From: Methylococcaceae bacterium
Lineage (GTDB): Bacteria; Pseudomonadota; Gammaproteobacteria; Methylococcales; Methylomonadaceae
Assembly: GCA_947506075.1 (NCBI GenBank)
Contig: CANNNN010000053.1
Coordinates: forward strand, 1 to 11,576
Direction of reading: 5' to 3'
Length of the DNA stretch: 11,576 bases
Of this stretch, positions 7,523 through 11,576 are shown piece by piece. The translations under genes and the position numbers were made by a program. Every line of letters begins with the position of its first letter. Position 1 is the first letter of the stretch. The notes below the pieces were generated by a model, which was not told the origin of the DNA, searched no databases, and saw nothing but the letters and a program-made list of their open reading frames with translations.

Positions 7523-8752
7523 ATGGCTAAATTAGAAGATACTCAAATCAGAGGATGGGTAAAAAATAATGTCAGATTTGACGCAAAAGCGGATGGAAAC
7601 GGATTGTATTTGCGTTACAGACCCACCGATAAATTGCCTATGTGGTTCTTCCGATTCAAGATTGCAAAAATTGAGCAGAAAGTTATTCTGGGCCGATTCC
7701 CCAGCATGGCTCTGAGTCAGGCTAGAAAGGAGGCGCTAAAATTACGTGCCGACATTCTCAGGGGAATCAATCCCGCTGACGAGAAGCGAGAAACCAAACG
7801 CAAAACCGCAGCCAAAACAGTAGCCGACCAATCAGCGCAAACAGTCATTGATCTGGTGAATGAATATTTTAAGCGTAATGTTGAGGGTAAGTGCAAAACA
7901 GCAAAACCCATGCGCCAGCGGGTTGATAAATATTTAATTCCTGTTATTGGAAAACTGCGGATAGATGCAGTAGAGCCAATGCATATTTCTAACATGCTAG
8001 ATCTAATAGTCGAGGCTGGCGCCCCAACTACAGCTAATGACATATTGAGTTATAGCAAACAGATTTTTAACCATGCAATCAAGCGGCACATCATCAAATC
8101 CAATCCAGCAATTGCATTCGACTACTCTGATGCTGGAGGCAAAGAGACCGCACGAAAGAGATACCTAACCGGAGATGAATTATCAAAACTATTTAAAGCT
8201 ATGCGTAACAGCGAAAAATTTACTCGGCATCATTACCTTTGTGCGAAGCTTCTTTTGTTGCTGGGGTGCAGAAAAGGCGAACTATTAAGAGCAAAACGCG
8301 TTGATTTTGATATTCCTGCCAGTATCTGGCGTATGTCATTAGAAAATAAAACAGGATCAGCTATTAATGTTCCATTGCCAACTTCAGCAATGGAGTTAAT
8401 CAAAGAACTAATGGAATTTCAAATTGATGCCTGCGAGTACCTAATACCTGCCCAAGGCGTTAGATCTTGCAAACAGGGTCATATTAATGAGGGCTATTTG
8501 AACCGACCCATTAAGGAATGGGTATTCCCATTAATGGGCGATGTTGCTCCATTCACGATTCATGACTTTAGGGCAACATTAAAAACACACTTGGGGCAAA
8601 TGGGCGTTGCTCGGTTTGTCTCTGAACGTTGCTTAAATCATAAAATAGAAGGTATGGAAGGTGTTTATGATCGTGGGGATTATTTAACCGAGCGCAGAGC
8701 CGCGCTAGAACAGTGGGCGATGTTTTTGGAGGGATGCGAGCAAGTGGAATAA
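7523..8752 (+). CDS. tyrosine recombinase / P4-type integrase
   Basis: This 409-aa protein would catalyse site-specific integration and, with an excisionase, excision of the element. Residues about 1-90 form the DUF4102-type arm-binding domain (DGNGLYLRY, WFFRFK, LGRFPSMALSQAR). Residues about 110-210 are the core-binding domain. The catalytic domain has the whole active-site set: Arg250 (GCRKGEL), a Lys in NKTGSA, His347 and Arg350 (HDFRATLKTH), His373 (LNHK) and nucleophile Tyr382 (VYDR). The protein is therefore probably active. ATG 7523 gives the expected N-terminus; the ribosome binding site is weak (AGTAGG). The gene lies just after radC and reads toward the rest of the element, behind a tandem GTGTACCC repeat that may regulate it. 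Its integration target cannot be named from the protein alone. Confidence 0.95.
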   Translation: MAKLEDTQIRGWVKNNVRFDAKADGNGLYLRYRPTDKLPMWFFRFKIAKIEQKVILGRFPSMALSQARKEALKLRADILRGINPADEKRETKRKTAAKTVADQSAQTVIDLVNEYFKRNVEGKCKTAKPMRQRVDKYLIPVIGKLRIDAVEPMHISNMLDLIVEAGAPTTANDILSYSKQIFNHAIKRHIIKSNPAIAFDYSDAGGKETARKRYLTGDELSKLFKAMRNSEKFTRHHYLCAKLLLLLGCRKGELLRAKRVDFDIPASIWRMSLENKTGSAINVPLPTSAMELIKELMEFQIDACEYLIPAQGVRSCKQGHINEGYLNRPIKEWVFPLMGDVAPFTIHDFRATLKTHLGQMGVARFVSERCLNHKIEGMEGVYDRGDYLTERRAALEQWAMFLEGCEQVE

Positions 8753-8852
8753 TTATTCGCGAATGGGGAACTGTCTATGCCAAATTTATTGACAGTATAG
8801 GATTAGAAGTTTTTTGAGCCTTGAACATCCAGACTACACTGGAGTGTTAAAA

Positions 8853-8924
8853 AATAAGTTTACCTTTAAGGATAAGTTTAATGATTACTTAACAAGATTA
8901 GTTTGCCAAAAAGGTTAACTTATT
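8853..8924. repeat. inverted repeat with three ATAAGTT motifs
   Basis: AATAAGTTTACCTTT (8853-8867) and AAAGGTTAACTTATT (8910-8924) are inverted 15-bp arms with one mismatch, separated by 42 nt. The nonamer ATAAGTTTA appears at 8854-8862 and 8872-8880, 18 bp apart, and in inverted form with one change at 8915-8923. Such an arrangement suits repeated protein-binding sites (integrase arm sites, regulator operators or origin iterons). The repeats are seen directly; the role is inferred. Confidence 0.6.
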
Positions 8925-9000
8925 GTTTTATAGATAAAAATTACCATTGATAATCATTTTCAAGCTGCTATCATGAAAGCCGATCTGAATATTTCAGACA

Positions 9001-9048
9001 CAAAAAAGCTCCGGGAAACGTCTCGAAACCTTACCGGAGCTTAATTTT
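9001..9048. terminator. strong bidirectional intrinsic terminator
   Basis: AAGCTCCGG (9006-9014) and CCGGAGCTT (9034-9042) form a perfect 9-bp GC-rich stem with a 19-nt loop. On the plus strand TTAATTTTTT follows; on the minus strand the stem runs straight into TTTTTTG. It should stop transcripts from the integrase side and, even better, transcripts coming leftward from the regulator side. The long loop could also suit an RNA with regulatory function. Confidence 0.75.
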
Positions 9049-9203
9049 TTAATTTGCATTGAATTGTGATTTTATAGACAACCCCCCTTCACCGATCAAA
9101 TAGGTAAGGCAATTTGTTTTTATTCACTTTAACAGGTTATCGCTTCAGCGGAAAAATGTCAAAGTGTTATATAGCAATCTAATGCGCGCAATTTGGAATA
9201 ATA

Positions 9204-9374
9204 ATGTCAAAAAGCACGCTCGTACTACGTCCCAAAACCGTTTGCCTTGAACTCGAAATATCAATATCCACATTTTGGCGATTGGTTAAATCTGGTCACC
9301 TCAAAACTATAAAACTCTCTAGCAGATGCACCGGTGTTTTAAAAAGCGACCTTGACACTTATTTAAACAGATAA
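9204..9374 (+). CDS. small AlpA/MerR-like helix-turn-helix regulator, possible excisionase
   Basis: This 56-aa frame runs from ATG 9204 to TAA 9374, with GGA at 9195-9197 as a modest ribosome binding site. The protein reads LRPKTVCLELEISISTFW, then RLVKSGHLKTIKLS and finally SDLDTYLNR. This is the layout of AlpA-family regulators: an entry helix, a recognition helix of the type S-x-S-T-x-W/Y-R-x-V/I-K-x-G, a basic wing with x-I-K-L-S, and a closing helix ending in a D/E-L-x-x-Y/W motif. AlpA in CP4-57 activates the integrase gene, and relatives act as excisionases or repressors. The position between integrase and primase genes is the expected one in P4-like elements. The hairpin-like sequence just after the stop codon suggests a separate transcript. 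The fold is inferred from pattern only. Confidence 0.7.
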   Translation: MSKSTLVLRPKTVCLELEISISTFWRLVKSGHLKTIKLSSRCTGVLKSDLDTYLNR

Positions 9375-9375
9375 A

Positions 9376-9406
9376 AACCCCGAAACCATTAACTAGGTCC
9401 GGGCTT
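9376..9406 (+). terminator. possible imperfect hairpin terminator after the AlpA-like gene
   Basis: AACCCC (9376-9381) faces GGGCTT (9401-9406), with an inner ACC/GGT pairing (9385-9387 with 9396-9398). The stem is interrupted and no T run follows. It lies right after the stop codon and shares CGAAACC with the loop of the stronger hairpin at 9006-9042, so it may be a decayed relative. Confidence 0.3.
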
Positions 9407-9491
9407 CATTGCAATCTATTCCCATTAAAATTCATGGCTGATCTTAGCCTATGGTGGGTATTTATTGTGCTCCCGGCATGGAGAAATACCA

Positions 9492-10364
9492 ATGAATAAA
9501 AGCTTATCTAAAAGCGAAATTGAAAACGCTTTCTTTAACCATGCTGCTAATACTGGTGTGATATTTACATCCAGACCATTAATTGTTGATGGTGTACTTC
9601 ACCGCGACCATATTGACGGAGACAAACGAGGCACTAAGAACGGTGCTTATATTGTACATGCAGATAGCTACCCATCCGGCTGGTATTTGCATTTCAATAC
9701 TGGTTTATCTGGCAGATGGACACTTTCTGGCAAACATGGCCCGTTCAATAAAGTCATGATGCAGCAGATTGAAACGGACCGAATAAGACGTGGGATTGAA
9801 CTACACGAACGCCAAAATGCAGCGGCAAATAAGGCGCGATTTATCTGGCGCAACGCTACTCCAATAACTGAACAATCTCAGCACTCTTATTTGCTTAAAA
9901 AGCACGTACATCCCTACCAAGTTCGTTTGCATCATGGTTGCTTGGTGATTCCGATTTATGACCAAAATAAACAACTGGTTAATCTGCAATTCATAGCAGC
10001 TCATGGAATAAAACGATTCCTGTCTAGTGGCAGGAAAAAAGGTTGTTTTTCAGTTATAGGAAAAATGGGTGTTGATGGAATTATTCAGGTTGCAGAGGGC
10101 TGGGCAACAGGAGCTAGTCTATATGAGGCTACAGGGAGCTTTACCGTAATTGCTATGGATGCTGGCAATTTGGAACCTGTTGCATTAGTGCTACGGCGTT
10201 TATATCCAGATATGCAGATCATAATTTGTGGTGATAACGACAAATCAGGAACTGGCCAAAAATCAGCACAATCGGCCGCCTTAGCGGTGAATGGTAAGTA
10301 CATAATCCCGCCAGTAGTCGGTTTTGATTTTAACGACATGCTGACTATGGCCGCCGTAAAATGA
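9492..10364 (+). CDS. Toprim domain primase-like protein
   Basis: This 290-aa protein probably takes part in replicating the element. The C-terminal half is a Toprim domain of the kind found in phage and plasmid primases: Glu202 in VAEGWATGASLYEATG and the paired acidic residues Asp248 and Asp250 in ICGDNDKSGTG, where Mg2+ would bind, followed by DFNDML near 279. Residues about 1-90 contain a conserved-looking module (HRDHIDGDKRGTKNGAY, GWYLHFNTG) without Cys pairs, so no classical zinc finger is visible. I prefer ATG 9492, with GGAG at 9480-9483 eight nt upstream, over an in-frame TTG at 9465. The stop codon overlaps the next start (ATGA, 10361-10364), so the two are translationally coupled, as expected for a Toprim protein with a DUF3987 partner. 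No separate polymerase domain is recognised here, so primase activity is inferred. Confidence 0.82.
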   Translation: MNKSLSKSEIENAFFNHAANTGVIFTSRPLIVDGVLHRDHIDGDKRGTKNGAYIVHADSYPSGWYLHFNTGLSGRWTLSGKHGPFNKVMMQQIETDRIRRGIELHERQNAAANKARFIWRNATPITEQSQHSYLLKKHVHPYQVRLHHGCLVIPIYDQNKQLVNLQFIAAHGIKRFLSSGRKKGCFSVIGKMGVDGIIQVAEGWATGASLYEATGSFTVIAMDAGNLEPVALVLRRLYPDMQIIICGDNDKSGTGQKSAQSAALAVNGKYIIPPVVGFDFNDMLTMAAVK

Positions 10365-11576
10365 AATCTAATATTGACACTATGATTGGAAATGCCGCTC
10401 CACAAATTTGCGAACCGGAGCCACTACGTGCATCACTACCAAAAGCAGAACCCTATCCAGTCGAATCCCTGGGCGATGTTTTGGGTGCTGCTGCAATCGC
10501 TTTGCATCAAACAATAAAAGCACCACTAACGCTATGTTGTCAAAGTGTTCTGGCTAGTGCATCCCTAGCGGCACAAGCACATTTTGATGTCATGCTACCC
10601 TGGGGTGAGAAAAACCGCTATCGTTATTTTTACTGACTGTCGCAGAATCCGGTGAGCGAAAAAGCGGTGTTGATGATGTTGTCTTGAGTGCCTCCAAAGC
10701 TCAGGAACGCCAAGACATGGAAGCCTATAATAATGGCCAGAAAATTGACGATGCTAGACCTTCACGGGATAAACCAGCCCCCCCGATTATGCCGCTTAGA
10801 TTCGTTACTGAACCTACAGTCGAGGGATTATATAAACTGATGGCAATATCACAACCAAGTCTGGGACTATTCAGTGATGAGGCAGGCTTATTAATTGGCG
10901 GTCATGCTTTAAATTCAGATAACGCCTTAAAGACTATGGCACGGTGGTGCAAATTTTGGGACGGCGCGGCATTTGACAGGGTACGATCAGGTGATGGTAG
11001 TGGCGTTTTATATGGTCGCCGCTTAGCTATGCACCAATTAGCCCAACCTGATGTCATGGCACTGTTGTTGGGTGATCGAATGGCGAACGGTCAGGGCTTT
11101 CTGGCGCGGTGTCTGGTCGCATGGCCTGAATCTACTATAGGTAGTCGTCATATTGAGGTTTTCGAGCAACCAAGAGAACGTAGCGAGCTCAAACATTTAT
11201 TCGCAAAATTAAAAACATTAACTGAAGCAGTGCCACGTATTAGAAAAAATGAACAGGAGCTTGATCCGGCAGAACTACCCTTATCCAAAGAAGCGCAGCA
11301 GATGGCACTTGAAGCCATAAATCAATTTGAGACAATGATGCAATCCGGTAACAACCTGTCAGAACTGCGTGATCGAGCATCAAAGGCATGTGAGAACGCA
11401 TGCCGCATTGCTGGCATATTGACCGTAGTCGAAGAAGGACTTGCAGCAACATCAATTAACGATGAGTGCTTTGGCCGTGCTTTGTTATTAATTAGATGGT
11501 ATTTAAACGAAGCGCTACGAATAAAAGGCGCTGCAGTTGTTCCTCAGCCAGTTGCTGATGCTGAATCATTATCCAG
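10361..11576 (+). pseudogene. DUF3987 (YfjI-like) replication protein, frameshifted and cut by window end
   Basis: The first frame runs from ATG 10361 (ATGA overlap with the Toprim gene) and stops at TGA 10634-10636 after 91 residues. The similarity continues without a gap one base earlier in phase: after PWGEK the sequence should read KPLSLFLLTVAESGERKS, and that frame (from about 10609) stays open to the window end, about 320 residues. Adding one A to the run of five at 10610-10614 restores a continuous protein. DUF3987 proteins are helicase-like NTPases of mobile elements; SGERKSG is the family's variant of the phosphate-binding loop, and LGLFSDEAGLLIGG is the probable acidic strand with DE. 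The C-terminus is outside the window. The break could be a true mutation, a sequencing error or recoding. If real, the element may be unable to replicate by itself. Confidence 0.8.

Larger units (their letters stand above)
8753..9203. other. AT-rich intergenic stretch after the integrase
   Basis: About 450 nt without a convincing gene. It holds a cluster of ATAAGTT repeats with a long inverted repeat (8853-8924) and a strong hairpin (9006-9042). Two tiny open frames exist (8734-8817, 27 codons, and 8814-8918, 34 codons from TTG), but neither has a good ribosome binding site or a recognisable product. The stretch could contain regulatory RNA, operators or an origin; none of these is proven. 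Confidence 0.6.
7387..11576. mobile_element. left part of an integrated P4/CP4-57-like element
   Basis: A P4-type integrase, an AlpA-like regulator, a Toprim primase-like protein and a DUF3987 protein lie in one direction in the order typical of P4-like satellites and CP4-57-type islands. The stretch looks more AT-rich than the chromosomal genes to its left. The left limit is placed after the radC stop codon, but the exact attachment core cannot be seen because the right end lies outside the window. No tRNA gene adjoins the integrase, so the target may be the radC 3' end or its flank. No capsid, conjugation or cargo gene is visible here. Confidence 0.75.

Noticed and set aside
8734..8918. Two tiny open frames after the integrase (8734-8817 and 8814-8918)
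   Set aside because: They are short, have no adequate ribosome binding site and no recognisable motif; kept only as a note on the gap.
10607..10616. Programmed -1 frameshift in the DUF3987 gene
   Set aside because: GAAAAAC deviates from the canonical slippery heptamer and no clear downstream stimulatory stem was identified; a lost A is simpler.
1..11576. CRISPR arrays or complete insertion sequences
   Set aside because: No regularly spaced repeat series and no transposase-like frame were seen on either strand.

Overview
The window looks like a gammaproteobacterial chromosome interrupted by the left end of an integrated genetic element. The block radC | coaBC-dut-algC matches the order I recall from Pseudomonas. 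Together with the tandem NuoM-type genes it suggests a gammaproteobacterium, possibly a methanotroph-like lineage, but the sequence alone does not fix the genus.

Region 1 (3-1974, + strand) is the end of a respiratory operon. It holds the C-terminal part of one NuoM-like antiporter subunit, overlapping by 8 nt a complete second NuoM (509 aa). No nuoN follows; the next gene is convergent.

Region 2 (2170-6604, - strand) is the operon coaBC-dut-algC. CoaBC makes 4'-phosphopantetheine for coenzyme A, Dut removes dUTP and makes dUMP, and AlgC is a membrane-anchored phosphomannomutase/phosphoglucomutase feeding sugar nucleotides into polysaccharide synthesis. coaBC carries a frame-preserving palindromic insertion near its 3' end and has no conventional start codon. 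radC (6712-7386) is divergent from this operon.

Region 3 (about 7387 to the window end) is an accessory element. It contains a P4-type tyrosine integrase, a roughly 450-bp AT-rich stretch with repeats and a strong bidirectional hairpin, a small AlpA-like helix-turn-helix gene at 9204-9374, a Toprim primase-like protein, and a DUF3987 (YfjI-like) protein broken by an apparent one-base deletion in a run of A. This is the usual left-end module of P4/CP4-57-like integrated elements: integration, excision control and replication. Any cargo and the right attachment site lie beyond the window. The element follows radC directly, with no tRNA gene visible.

I found no rRNA, tRNA, CRISPR array or complete insertion sequence. 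The observations most worth checking are the palindromic insert in coaBC, the frameshift in the DUF3987 gene, the repeat cluster after the integrase, and the unusual NuoM pair.
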